A stretch of DNA of 64,000 bases from Psychrobacillus sp. NEAU-3TGS (lineage in GTDB: Bacteria; Bacillota; Bacilli; Bacillales_A; Planococcaceae). The notes below the pieces were generated by a model. It saw only the letters and a program-made list of their open reading frames with translations. It was not told the origin of the DNA and did no database searches. Positions 7,703-16,767 of this stretch are shown here, piece by piece (the stretch's first letter is position 1; the number at the start of each line of letters is the position of its first letter). The stretch is from the NCBI RefSeq assembly GCF_029955155.1, contig NZ_JAPNOZ010000011.1, forward strand, positions 310,001 to 374,000, written 5' to 3'. The position numbers and the translations under genes are program-made.

Positions 7703-9367
7703 TCAATTAACTGTAGCTACACGAAGTACTTCTTCTGTTGTCGTAAGTCCTTCTTTTACTTTTAGTAGTCCATCCTCTAGTAAATTTAAATACCCTGTTT
7801 CTTTCATATAATCTCTAAGATGAGCTGGACTTTTTCCAGTTAGAATTGTCTCTTTAACGACCTCGTCTACCATCAATACTTCATGAATAGCGATTCTTCC
7901 ACGATATCCCGTCTTATTACAAGCTGGACAACCTTTTCCTCTTCGAACCTTCTCCACAGACATTCCATGCTCGGCGAAGATTTCTTTCTCTCGTTCATTT
8001 GGTTCTCTATTCTCTCCACAGTCTCTACATACTTTTCTAACTAAACGTTGTGCAACTATTCCAACCAACGAAGAAGAAAGCAAAAACGGTTCAATCCCCA
8101 TATCTCTTAGTCTAGAAACAGATTCTACAGCACTGTTTGTATGAAGCGTACTTAATACTAAATGTCCTGTTAATGAAGCTCGCACGGCAATCTGTGCAGT
8201 TTCTAAATCACGTATCTCCCCTACCATTACAATATCTGGATCTTGACGTAAGATAGAACGAAGACCTGCAGCAAAAGTAAGATCAACTTCTTCCCTCACT
8301 TGAATCTGATTGATACCTTCCAATTGATATTCGACTGGATCTTCTACAGTGATAATATTGACGTTTTCATTATTTAGTTTATTTAAAGCAGCATATAGAG
8401 TGGAAGATTTACCGGATCCTGTTGGTCCTGTTAGTAACACAATTCCATTAGGATTTTCAATCATTTTATTGAATGCCAATAAATTTTTTTCATTAAAACC
8501 TAATTTATTTAAATCATTTAACGCACTACCCATATCTAGAATACGCATAACTACTTTTTCACCATAAATTGTGGGAAGTGTCGAAAGTCGGATATCGATT
8601 GCTCTCATATTTACCGTCGTTTTAATACGTCCATCTTGAGGTATTCTATTTTCTGTAATATTAAGGTTCCCCATAATCTTAATACGAGCAATTATGACAT
8701 TTTGCATATATTTTGGTAGTGCACGTTCAGTCTTGAGCATACCATCAATACGATATCTAACCTTTAACTCTGTCTCTTGTGGGTCAAAATGGATATCACT
8801 CGACCTTTGCGCCACACCATTTGCGATTATCTGATTCACTAATCGAACGATTGGGGAATCTTCATCAGTAATTTGGTTGTCATTTTCTATTTCAGTTGGC
8901 GTCATATCTACCAAAGCTTGATCCATTGATTCTTGTAAATCATAATATTTAGTTATCGTTCGATATAAATCATCTTTTGCAGCAATACTAGTTTCAATTT
9001 GACAGCCTGTAGCCATCCGTACTTCTTCTATAGCAAAATAATCCATTGGATCAGCCATCGCTATCAAAAGTCTATTTTTATTTTTCTTAAGTGGCATTAC
9101 ATTTGCACGTTTTGCCAATTCTTTAGGAACTAATTGAATAAGCTCCGGTTCAATAGAATATTGATTCAGATTGACATGGGGGATACCTAGCTGAAACTCT
9201 AGTACCTCGATAAGCTGCTGTTCGGTGATTAGGTTTTCACTGATTAAATAATCTCCCAATTTTTCATTTTTATTTTTATGGGACAATGCAAATTGCAGTT
9301 GCTCATTGTCTATAATTCCTGATTCAACTAGTAGATCCCCAAGTAGTTTACGAGTATTAGTTTTCAC
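7703..9367 (-). CDS. pilB: PilB/GspE family pilus extension ATPase
   Basis: A 554-residue ATPase. Residues 1-150 form an MshEN/T2SSE_N-type domain (LGDLLVESGIIDNEQLQFAL, then QLGIPHVNLNQY), followed by the N2 domain and the ATPase core with Walker A GPTGSGKSSTLY, Walker B IVMVGEIRD and His box GHLVLSTLHT. The tetracysteine zinc element is intact (CRDC and CPAC in the 420s-460s). MshEN domains of this type can bind cyclic di-GMP in some relatives; the presence of a diguanylate cyclase gene 4 kb upstream makes that worth noting, though binding is not shown here. It follows the VanW-like gene with a 28-base gap. Confidence 0.93.
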   Translation of the reverse strand: MKTNTRKLLGDLLVESGIIDNEQLQFALSHKNKNEKLGDYLISENLITEQQLIEVLEFQLGIPHVNLNQYSIEPELIQLVPKELAKRANVMPLKKNKNRLLIAMADPMDYFAIEEVRMATGCQIETSIAAKDDLYRTITKYYDLQESMDQALVDMTPTEIENDNQITDEDSPIVRLVNQIIANGVAQRSSDIHFDPQETELKVRYRIDGMLKTERALPKYMQNVIIARIKIMGNLNITENRIPQDGRIKTTVNMRAIDIRLSTLPTIYGEKVVMRILDMGSALNDLNKLGFNEKNLLAFNKMIENPNGIVLLTGPTGSGKSSTLYAALNKLNNENVNIITVEDPVEYQLEGINQIQVREEVDLTFAAGLRSILRQDPDIVMVGEIRDLETAQIAVRASLTGHLVLSTLHTNSAVESVSRLRDMGIEPFLLSSSLVGIVAQRLVRKVCRDCGENREPNEREKEIFAEHGMSVEKVRRGKGCPACNKTGYRGRIAIHEVLMVDEVVKETILTGKSPAHLRDYMKETGYLNLLEDGLLKVKEGLTTTEEVLRVATVN

Positions 9368-9395
9368 GACGCCTCATCCTAACCATTTAATTCAT

Positions 9396-10778
9396 TTATT
9401 TTGGTGTAATGATATTTCCTGCCTTATCATAATAGCTACCCTTTGGCAACGAATCTAAATCATCCTCTGAATAAGATTTTCCTGATTCTTCATCAGCGCT
9501 ATTATTATCTGAGCTATTGTTACCAGGGTTATTATTATCAGATGTATTACTCTCGGAATTACCGTTTTCCATATCCGGCAAGCCATCAGCATTCAAATCA
9601 ATTTCCAAATCTGGATCGACTACAGGGTTTGTTTCAGGTGTTAAAGAAGATTTCAATACTATTCGATGAGTCGGCGAATAATAATCTTGGCTTATAATTT
9701 CTTCTTTCTCAAAAGGTCCTTTTTTATCAGATATTATTCGATAAACAGTTACTCTCAATCCTGGGATACCTTCTTGAATAAGACTTTCTTCTCCGGCTTT
9801 TAAATCGGAGGAGTATCGATAAATTGTTCTTGGTTTTACAAGTTCACTTTCCCGTACTTCATACTTACCTACTGTTTCAACGGGAAGAGAGTATAACTCA
9901 ACTAATAAGCTAGAATCCTTTGAACTCACCTTTAATACTGCAGGGTTACCCTTATTTAAAAACTTCAGGTCTTTGTTAGCATTTAGGTCGATATCTGCCT
10001 CAATTCCTGGCTCTAAATAATTTGGTACAGTTCCTTGAGAGTGTCGTTCCACAATTTCGAAATTAGTTTTTAAAATTACGCTGTATAATAACGAAGCGAC
10101 AAAATCGGCAGTCTCATCGTTATATACAACACCTAATTCTTTAATTTTCTCAGAAAAAGAGAACACATCCCCTGTAGAAATAACCTGTTCATTCAATGTT
10201 GCAATAATTTCAGATAAACCAATCGCATTTACAGATACGTCTTCAAGTGAAAAAGCAATACGATCTGATTCTAAAGCTGTTAGGTCCACTAAAATGGCTT
10301 CGACAGGCCCTTTTGATAATTTGCCAACTTGTTCTTTAATGTTTTCTATAGTCTTCTCTTTATTCAATAGCGATTTTTTTTCAATTAGCTCTAATAACTC
10401 AGAATCTATTGTTAATTGAAGAGGAATATGTACGATGGAATCGGATTTCCAAAATGCATACCAAGGCTTTTGCGAAGCATTTAAGTATTGATTTACAGAA
10501 GCTTCTACATCAAAAACAAAGTAATTAGTATCTAATGTTAAATTTATTCCTTCACCTTCTAGCGCTAACTTACTATCTCGTTTCCAATCTTCAATAGCTA
10601 TTTCTAAACGACTAGTTATTTCCTTTTTATTTAAATTTTCTATTTCTATTCCACCGATCGTAGAACCACCCGATTTTGCATCTACACTTAAAAATGCAAT
10701 ATTATTTTCTGGTAATAATAAATAAATAAAGAGCGTGATTAAACAGATAAGAGTAATAATTTTTGTAAGTATTTTCAT
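9396..10778 (-). CDS. VanW/G5-domain surface protein at the head of the pil operon
   Basis: A 460-residue membrane-anchored or secreted protein. Residues 1-22 are a hydrophobic anchor; a YoaR-like region follows (IGGIEIENLNKKEITSRLE); a VanW-like stretch contains ISTGDVFSFSE and later FEIVERHSQGTVPNYLEPG; a G5-like domain begins RTIYRYSSDLKAGEESL; the C-terminus is Asn/Ser/Asp rich and ends DKAGNIITPK. The usual VanW motif GGGxCQ is not present in the expected place (the sequence reads DETADFVASLLY). The ATG at 10778 sits 7 bases past GGAGG. Function is unknown; position suggests anchoring the pilus to, or guiding it through, the peptidoglycan. Confidence 0.7.
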   Translation of the reverse strand: MKILTKIITLICLITLFIYLLLPENNIAFLSVDAKSGGSTIGGIEIENLNKKEITSRLEIAIEDWKRDSKLALEGEGINLTLDTNYFVFDVEASVNQYLNASQKPWYAFWKSDSIVHIPLQLTIDSELLELIEKKSLLNKEKTIENIKEQVGKLSKGPVEAILVDLTALESDRIAFSLEDVSVNAIGLSEIIATLNEQVISTGDVFSFSEKIKELGVVYNDETADFVASLLYSVILKTNFEIVERHSQGTVPNYLEPGIEADIDLNANKDLKFLNKGNPAVLKVSSKDSSLLVELYSLPVETVGKYEVRESELVKPRTIYRYSSDLKAGEESLIQEGIPGLRVTVYRIISDKKGPFEKEEIISQDYYSPTHRIVLKSSLTPETNPVVDPDLEIDLNADGLPDMENGNSESNTSDNNNPGNNSSDNNSADEESGKSYSEDDLDSLPKGSYYDKAGNIITPK

Positions 10779-10834
10779 CATCATTCCTCCGATCAAGACC
10801 ATTTCTTCTATTGAATCCTAGTTTAAACACTGTA

Positions 10835-10840
10835 ATTATA
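10835..10840 (-). promoter_or_regulatory. Possible -10 element upstream of the pil operon
   Basis: A perfect TATAAT on the minus strand lies 57 bases before the VanW-like start, in the 255-base AT-rich gap between the minor pilin module and the operon. No good -35 box was found at 16-18 bases, so this is only a candidate. Nothing else was recognised in this gap. Confidence 0.3.
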
Positions 10841-11033
10841 ATACAATAATGCAACCTTCATTGTATACGACTTTTTTCATACGTTAACATAAAATTTATA
10901 AATAAATAAAATTCATTTAGAACTTTAGAAATATCAACAAACCAATATTCAGTCTTATAGACCTATTTTGTGTGTTTAATAGTTCCAATATATGTTTTAT
11001 ATTTTATAAAATAGATTCTTTATAATGATATGA

Positions 11034-12683
11034 CTAAATTTCGATCAGAGGCTCTCTTTTAGTTAAATCGGGATTCGGAGCTTTGGTTGGCGGTGTTCCA
11101 GGCGTACTTGGTGTACCCGGAGTCCCAGGAACCCATGTATTATATTGTGGTTCTCCAAAATGTATTAAACCCTCTCCTTCCATGCTTATCGAATTACCAA
11201 TAATTGTTCCTGTCACTTTCCCGCTATTTCTAACTTCAAAATGAGCATTAGGAGCAAAGTATAAAGAAGGACCAACTTTTCCTTCACCTCTTACAATAAA
11301 TGAGGTGCCACCAGAGAGAATATTCCCATAAATTCTAGTACTAGAAGCAATTTCTACATTGGCTTTTTGGGCATATAGAGAAGCGTATATCTCTGCACCT
11401 CCTCCAAAGTTTTTCCCCAAAACTTCACTTCCTGAGTAAAAGATTTCTGTGTTTTTATTCGAAGATTGCACATTAAATTTTCCACTCCCTGTTACATAAA
11501 ATTTATTTTTTACATACATAGTTAACTTACCGGTCCCTCTTACAATTACTTGAGCGCTACCACTAATCTCCAAATTATCTAGTACAATTTCTCTGTCGCT
11601 ATCGCCTATATCTATTGTCAATATATGACTTCCCGATACTTTTAAAGTCCCCATTAAAGTATTGTTTTGCACTTTTAAAGAAGAAGATCCATCTTCTGGT
11701 GATATATAGTTACTCGAAAGCTTATAACTCGGAATGGATGGAAACGGTGGTAGATCTGGTAAGCTTCCCATCTTAGCACCATTTACTTGAGGGGAAAACC
11801 CCATAGAGGCCGGTTTCGTTAAAGCAGTCGCTTCTGAACCGCTAGGTACGAAAAATGAACCATTGATAGCAGGGACACCCCAGTCAATCGTTATACTTTT
11901 TGCTCCTGGTTTAAGAGTTGCAATATTTCCAGTTACTGTTGAACTTTTTATCATTACTTCATTTTTCACCATAATTGCTGTATTTTCGGGCAAACCTTCT
12001 ACTAGGCCTCCCCCATGTCCTGGCGTTCCTGGGGTACCCGGTATCTCTGGAGTTCCAGGATCTCCAAGATTTCCAACTTTTAAATTGACGATCAATTTTT
12101 GTTTAACGGTTCGCTCTTTATTGCCGATTGAACCGACCGATGTGAGTTTATACTCAAGAGCATCACTAGTTTCCTTTTCTCTGGTGATGGTTACTGTTGC
12201 GATTTGATCGGTTCTAACATCACCTTCATCATAGTTCTCTTCAAAAATGAATCTATCTTTAAAGTCAATGCTATCCGATTTTACTATTCGGGATTTTGGC
12301 AAGTCTGTTTTTACCTTAGCTATATAGTATTTTTCTAATGTAGTTGCAAAGTCAAACTTAAACCCTGTTTGCTCTTTTAGGGGACGTTTATAATATTCAT
12401 CTTCTGCTTTTTTATAGTCCTCTCTAGTTTTAAAGTATGCATAGTCGTATGCCAGTTGCAATTTATCCTCCATATCTTTTCTAGTTACAACAATCCCAGC
12501 TTCAGCTATATAGAAAGTGGATTGATCAGTACGTTCATTACCAGATAATTTTAAACTATTATTAGCCACCGCTAATATACTTACCCCTAAAACACTAAAA
12601 AGAACTAATATCATTAATACACCTAAAAGTGTAAAACCATTTGAATCTAAATTCCAAGCCTTTTTGAAACTTTTGAATTTCAA
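11034..12683 (-). CDS. PilX-like large minor pilin with beta-rich domain and Pro-Gly-Thr hinges
   Basis: A 549-residue protein with a class III signal (NSNGFTLLGVLMILVLFSVLG) in which the position-5 glutamate is replaced by glycine, as in tip pseudopilins of the GspK/PilX type. AEAGIVVTRKDME follows the helix, a PilX-typical feature. Residues 60-205 form a first domain; a PGTPEIPGTPGTPG hinge then leads to a repetitive Ser/Gly/Val beta-solenoid-like region (SGSAQVIVRG, TGSGKFNVQ, EGKVGPSLYF and similar), and a second PGTPGTPSTPGTPP hinge near the C-terminus. It starts at TTG, three bases after the upstream gene. A pilus-tip adhesin role is inference. Confidence 0.75.
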   Translation of the reverse strand: MKFKSFKKAWNLDSNGFTLLGVLMILVLFSVLGVSILAVANNSLKLSGNERTDQSTFYIAEAGIVVTRKDMEDKLQLAYDYAYFKTREDYKKAEDEYYKRPLKEQTGFKFDFATTLEKYYIAKVKTDLPKSRIVKSDSIDFKDRFIFEENYDEGDVRTDQIATVTITREKETSDALEYKLTSVGSIGNKERTVKQKLIVNLKVGNLGDPGTPEIPGTPGTPGHGGGLVEGLPENTAIMVKNEVMIKSSTVTGNIATLKPGAKSITIDWGVPAINGSFFVPSGSEATALTKPASMGFSPQVNGAKMGSLPDLPPFPSIPSYKLSSNYISPEDGSSSLKVQNNTLMGTLKVSGSHILTIDIGDSDREIVLDNLEISGSAQVIVRGTGKLTMYVKNKFYVTGSGKFNVQSSNKNTEIFYSGSEVLGKNFGGGAEIYASLYAQKANVEIASSTRIYGNILSGGTSFIVRGEGKVGPSLYFAPNAHFEVRNSGKVTGTIIGNSISMEGEGLIHFGEPQYNTWVPGTPGTPSTPGTPPTKAPNPDLTKREPLIEI

Positions 12684-12685
12684 AC

Positions 12686-13117
12686 TTACTCATCACCTTT
12701 CCTAAGATAGACTTCAGTTTTTTCAGTCTTTTCTACTCCTGCTCGATTAGAACTTTCTATTTCGATAAACCACTTATCGTTTTCGCTTGTCACTTGAAAG
12801 CGTTTAATGGAACTAGCTATGACAACACCATTTCTAGTAATTGTGTTACCATCAAGTGAGTAGTTGATACCATCTAACTTTATTTTGCTATTACTGATTA
12901 TTTGAGGATTTTCTGTTTTTCTTATATCTTTTGTAATCATTTTTAAAGCATAAGAGATATCGGTTAGTTGATTGTTTTTCTCAAGTTGATTTTTGTATTG
13001 TTTGGTACCAGACATTAGCAAACTATAAACTAACAACATCACAATACTAGCAAGCACAATAGCTGCAAGAAGTTCTACTAGCGTGATGCCTTTTCCATTA
13101 TTCAAGTGTTTGCGCAT
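12686..13117 (-). CDS. PulJ/PilW-type minor prepilin
   Basis: A 143-residue prepilin with leader MRKHLNNGKG, mature start ITLVELLAAIVLASIVMLLV including Glu5, and a small beta-rich head (YSLDGNTITRNGVVIASS). Such proteins prime pilus assembly together with PilV- and PilX-like subunits. The gene sits between the broken pilV-like gene and the PilX-like gene, nearly contiguous with both, forming a three-gene minor pilin module. It could equally be described as ComGF-like; the context favours the pilus. Confidence 0.8.
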   Translation of the reverse strand: MRKHLNNGKGITLVELLAAIVLASIVMLLVYSLLMSGTKQYKNQLEKNNQLTDISYALKMITKDIRKTENPQIISNSKIKLDGINYSLDGNTITRNGVVIASSIKRFQVTSENDKWFIEIESSNRAGVEKTEKTEVYLRKGDE

Positions 13118-13120
13118 AAT

Positions 13121-13550
13121 TTATGACTCCCATTCCAAAATCGTTTCCATTTTAGCTCTCGGTCGTTTCCCATTCTCCTGTTCAAAAACTTCTATTATAA
13201 GATAAGACATTCCTGGATAATAATGATTTTTTAATTTTAGATTAATGTATAACCCATTAGTCTTCTTTGAAAATATATATTCGTTTGGATTAGTTCGTTT
13301 GTAATTTAACCTATTTACTATTTCCCCAACTCCATTGTTTAAATCTCCCTTTTACTAATCTCGTATATTTTTTCCATTTCCGCTTGTGCTATATAAGTTG
13401 CATCTACCACCTCTTCAGAAGTTTTACCGGTTCTTGCAGACTGTATAAATAATGAAAAGAATGTAGTTATAATAATAGTAATTAAATGATAGATACTAGA
13501 ATTTCAATAAGAGTTAATCCCTTTGTGTTTAAACGAACACTAAACTTCAT
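13121..13550 (-). pseudogene. PilV/PulI-like minor prepilin with two frameshifts
   Basis: Reading from ATG 13550 gives a prepilin start, MKFSVRLNTKG then LTLIEILVSI, which stops at once. The next frame continues with LITIIITTFFSLFIQSARTG and YIAQAEMEKIYEISK, then stops; a third frame continues with GDLNNGVGEIVNRLNYKRTN to a TAA at 13121-13123 directly before the next gene. Two separate one-base deletions would join the three parts into about 143 residues, a normal size for this family. The YxAQAEMEKI stretch is typical of PilV/PulI-like subunits. Either the gene is decaying or the assembly lost two bases. Confidence 0.7.
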
Positions 13551-13591
13551 TATTTTTTCATTCCTTTTTCCTAGGGTTTTCATTTATGGGT

Positions 13592-13625
13592 ATTAAAAAA
13601 ACCAATTAGCATAATCTAATTGGTT
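13592..13625 (-). terminator. Terminator between the diguanylate cyclase and pilus genes
   Basis: On the minus strand AACCAATTAG and CTAATTGGTT form a perfect ten-pair stem with a six-base loop and a run of seven T. It starts 25 bases after the cyclase stop and isolates the minor pilin module, which must have its own promoter. Confidence 0.85.
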
Positions 13626-13649
13626 ATTGGTTCTATTTCACTATAGCAT

Positions 13650-15352
13650 TTACCTAACATACTCCGCAACTCGATTCCTACCCGCCTGCTTCGCACCCGT
13701 ATACAACGCACGATCCGCATTTCGAAGAAGCGACATACCTTCGTCGCTGTCTTCAGGTGCGGTGGAAACACCGATACTTGCTGTGATGAAAATGATTTGC
13801 TCACCAGCCGTTTGGTCTAGGTCAGATTGGACGATGAACGGTGTTTGTTCTATTTTTAGACGAAGCTGTTCGGCGACATGGAATGCTTCTGTTTTCGTAT
13901 AATTTGGAAGTAAAATGACAAATTCTTCTCCACCATATCTTGCAACCGTACCGCTACTACCTATTTCCCTTTTGATAATTTGGGCAAATTCTTTTAATAT
14001 GAGATTTCCGCTATGATGGCCAAACGTATCATTGACTGTCTTGAATTTATCGATATCCATCATGATGAGTGACAAAGTACTATGCTGACCGAGCGATAAT
14101 TTTTCCATATCTGATTCAAGTTGCCTATCCAGGTATCGGTAATTATGCAATTTTGTTAATTCACAACGTTCACTTTTAGCAAGTGCAGCTCTTACATATT
14201 TAGCCTTTTCTACAGAAACCGCAAAATAAGAACAGAGTAAATGAACGATTTTAAGTTGATATGCTTCAAATGAGTATTTGTTGCGAGATGCTAAGACTAA
14301 GACACCTTCTATTTTTTTATTTCGATAAACAGGCACACACATGACACTCTGCATCTCTAAACTTAAAATGGTGGTTTTATATGAATCCATTCACTTTGCT
14401 TATTATATAAGGTAGGAACCCCTTTTTCGTAAACAATTCCTGCCAGGCTCTGTTCCAGCTCTTCATGTGCAAAGTGTAGATCTTTGTTTTCTCCATCTTC
14501 AATTGCCCTTAAAATTTCAAAGCTTCCATATAAATCATCGACGATATAAGCAGCATCGATCGGAAACATATTAGCAATTCTTTCGATGAACATATCGATA
14601 ATCTCTTTGCTGGTCATCCGCTCCGCTAGTTCATGTCCGAACTCACTAGCTTTGTTCAAATCACTATTCACTTTTTCCGAATCACTATAAAGCCTTATTA
14701 ATATGGTGATTAATATAAAGGGTATCCCGAGCAGCCAAAACGCACTTGTTCCAACATAGCTTTGCAGAAAATATAAGCTTAAACCAAAAGGCAATGTCAT
14801 CAATAATCCTATAAGGTCCCACCCAAAATCTTTCGTGAGAAATTTTGGCTTTAGACCTGTCACTACATCACGCACATATAAAAATAAATGATTAAGAAGT
14901 ACGTATAAAGAAGCATAAATAGAACCGTAAATTAATATGTCTTTTACGACTAATGAGCCTAATTCAAACCCAAGAACATGAACAATTGTCCCACATAAAA
15001 TAGACACTAAAAAAAACATAAAGGAACTATAAACAATTCGGTACACATTCTCTCGATTTGTTTTCATATGATAAGCAATTGGTATTAAACATAATTGCAT
15101 CACAAGCAATTCCGCAAAGATACCATAATTCAAAAAGATTGCTAACGTAACCCACTGCACAAGAAACATCGTAGTTCCAGAAATAAAAAACGGAAAAATG
15201 GTCGTTAATAACCCCAAAAGGATTAATAAAGACAAAGTTCCCCAATCAATTTGTCGTGTCGGCGCGTATTCATAAGCTAAATATGTCCCAAGAGGCACTA
15301 ATAATAGCCATAAAATATAAATATTCTTTTTTGCCTTATTCGAAATATTCAT
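13650..15352 (-). pseudogene. Membrane GAF-GGDEF diguanylate cyclase, one frameshift
   Basis: The upstream frame encodes seven to eight membrane segments (about 210 residues) and the first half of a GAF domain, ending IHIKPPF at 14363; the downstream frame resumes at DSYKTTILSLEMQSVMCVPVY, the second half of the GAF domain, and a complete GGDEF domain with MMDIDKFKTVNDTFGH and the active site RYGGEEF. One lost base, probably a G in the TGG-GAT junction near 14380-14388, restores about 567 residues. No RxxD inhibitory site is seen before GGEEF, so feedback inhibition is not expected. A start at 15352 is chosen because membrane helices begin right after it; the frame is open to 15427. It would make cyclic di-GMP, possibly for pilus control. 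Confidence 0.8.
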
Positions 15353-15448
15353 AGAACTATTTTCCACCTCGTTAGTATATTCTAACCATTCCAAATAGCA
15401 CGTTTTTTCTTCACCTTCATTGTACACGAAATTTATAGAATATTTAAA

Positions 15449-16679
15449 TTACCATTTAACTATTTTTGCTCTTATTTCTGTAAGGAAATATAGAGAACCT
15501 GTGACAATAGTTATATCGGAATTATCATTATTCTTTAAATGTATTTTACTTATATCTTTAGTAATACATTTTTCACTGTGTAAACTGTGTTTGTATAAAA
15601 TGGAAGCCGATAGTGCTCGCTCATGATGAAAGTTCACAAATTGAAAAGAGGTTGCAACTTCCTCTAATTTTCTTAGCATATATATATAATCCTTGTCTTT
15701 CAAGATGCCAACGATAAAGTGGATATTTTTGTTCGGAAAAACATCTTTAATTGTTTCTACTAATGCATCTATACTTGCCTCGTTATGCGCACCATCAAAA
15801 TAAACGTTTTCTTCTACTCTTTCCATTCTACCTAGTAAGCTTGCTTTTTTTACAGCTTGTTGAACAGCACTTTCCTTTAACAAAACTCCACTTTCTATAA
15901 GTGCAGTGATTGCTAAGGCCATATTGGATAATTGATGTTTGCCTAACATTTGAGGATATAAATCTGTGAATGTAGTAGTTTTTCCATATCTATACTTATT
16001 TTCGTGTATAGAAAAGTTTTTTTTCAAATTCCAAAATACTTGCGTTTTGTTCTCTAGCAACTTCATGAACAATATGTTTTGCACGCTCTGAAAGTGCACC
16101 TATTATTAATTTGCTGTTAGCTTTAATTATCCCTGCTTTATGCCAACTTATTTGTTCGATCGTATCTCCTAAGAAATTCGTATGATCGATAGATATGCTC
16201 GGAATTACGGCGATAGATTGTTCCATAACATTGGTACTGTCCAATCTTCCCCCCATGCCCGTCTCGATAAAAACTAAATCTAGTTGGATTTGTTCAAAAA
16301 CGAGAAATGCAATGACAGTTAACAATTCAAAATCAGTTAACATGCCACTTAGCTCAGCCAATTGCATTTTTCGAAATGCCTCGTCCATCTGTTGCTCCGT
16401 TACGTTTTGTCCGTTTAGCTGAATTTGATCATGCACATCTATAATACTCGGGGAAGTAAAGGTTCCATAAGTAAGACCATGTTCTTTGGCAAGCGCACTT
16501 AAAAAGGCAATGGTCGATCCTTTTCCATTTGTACCAGCCACATGGATAACACGATGCTTATTTTGTATATCTCCTAGTTTTTTTAATGCTTTTTGTATGG
16601 ATTTAAGCCCTGGTTTTATCACTGTTTCACTCTCTATATTCCACTTTTTTTTGTACATATTAAAATTTGTTATTTCCAT
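15449..16679 (-). pseudogene. folC: Folylpolyglutamate synthase, frame broken in a poly-A tract
   Basis: FolC adds glutamates to folates and joins dihydropteroate to glutamate in folate synthesis. The N-terminal half has VIHVAGTNGKGSTIAFLSAL (P-loop), FTSPSIIDVHDQI and ETGMGGRLDSTN; the C-terminal half has LLGRMERV and YFDGAHNEASIDAL. They are in different frames and overlap at 15996-16099. A run of eight A between GAATTTG and CTTTTC (about 16017-16024) is the break: seven A would read EFEKNFSIHEN and restore one 409-residue protein. Because folC is important for growth, a homopolymer sequencing error or transcriptional slippage is more likely than true loss. In B. subtilis folC lies directly between valS and comC. 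Confidence 0.85.
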
Positions 16680-16767
16680 GCACCTTACCCTACTTTCGTG
16701 TTTGTTCTTTTCGTGCTAAACTTCTTATGAACACCATTATAACACGCAATCGAAGGGGTCTTTCATT

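Noticed and set aside
1673-10778. Type II secretion system instead of a pilus
   Set aside because: PilM, PilN, PilO and a PilT-type retraction ATPase are present, which are pilus features.
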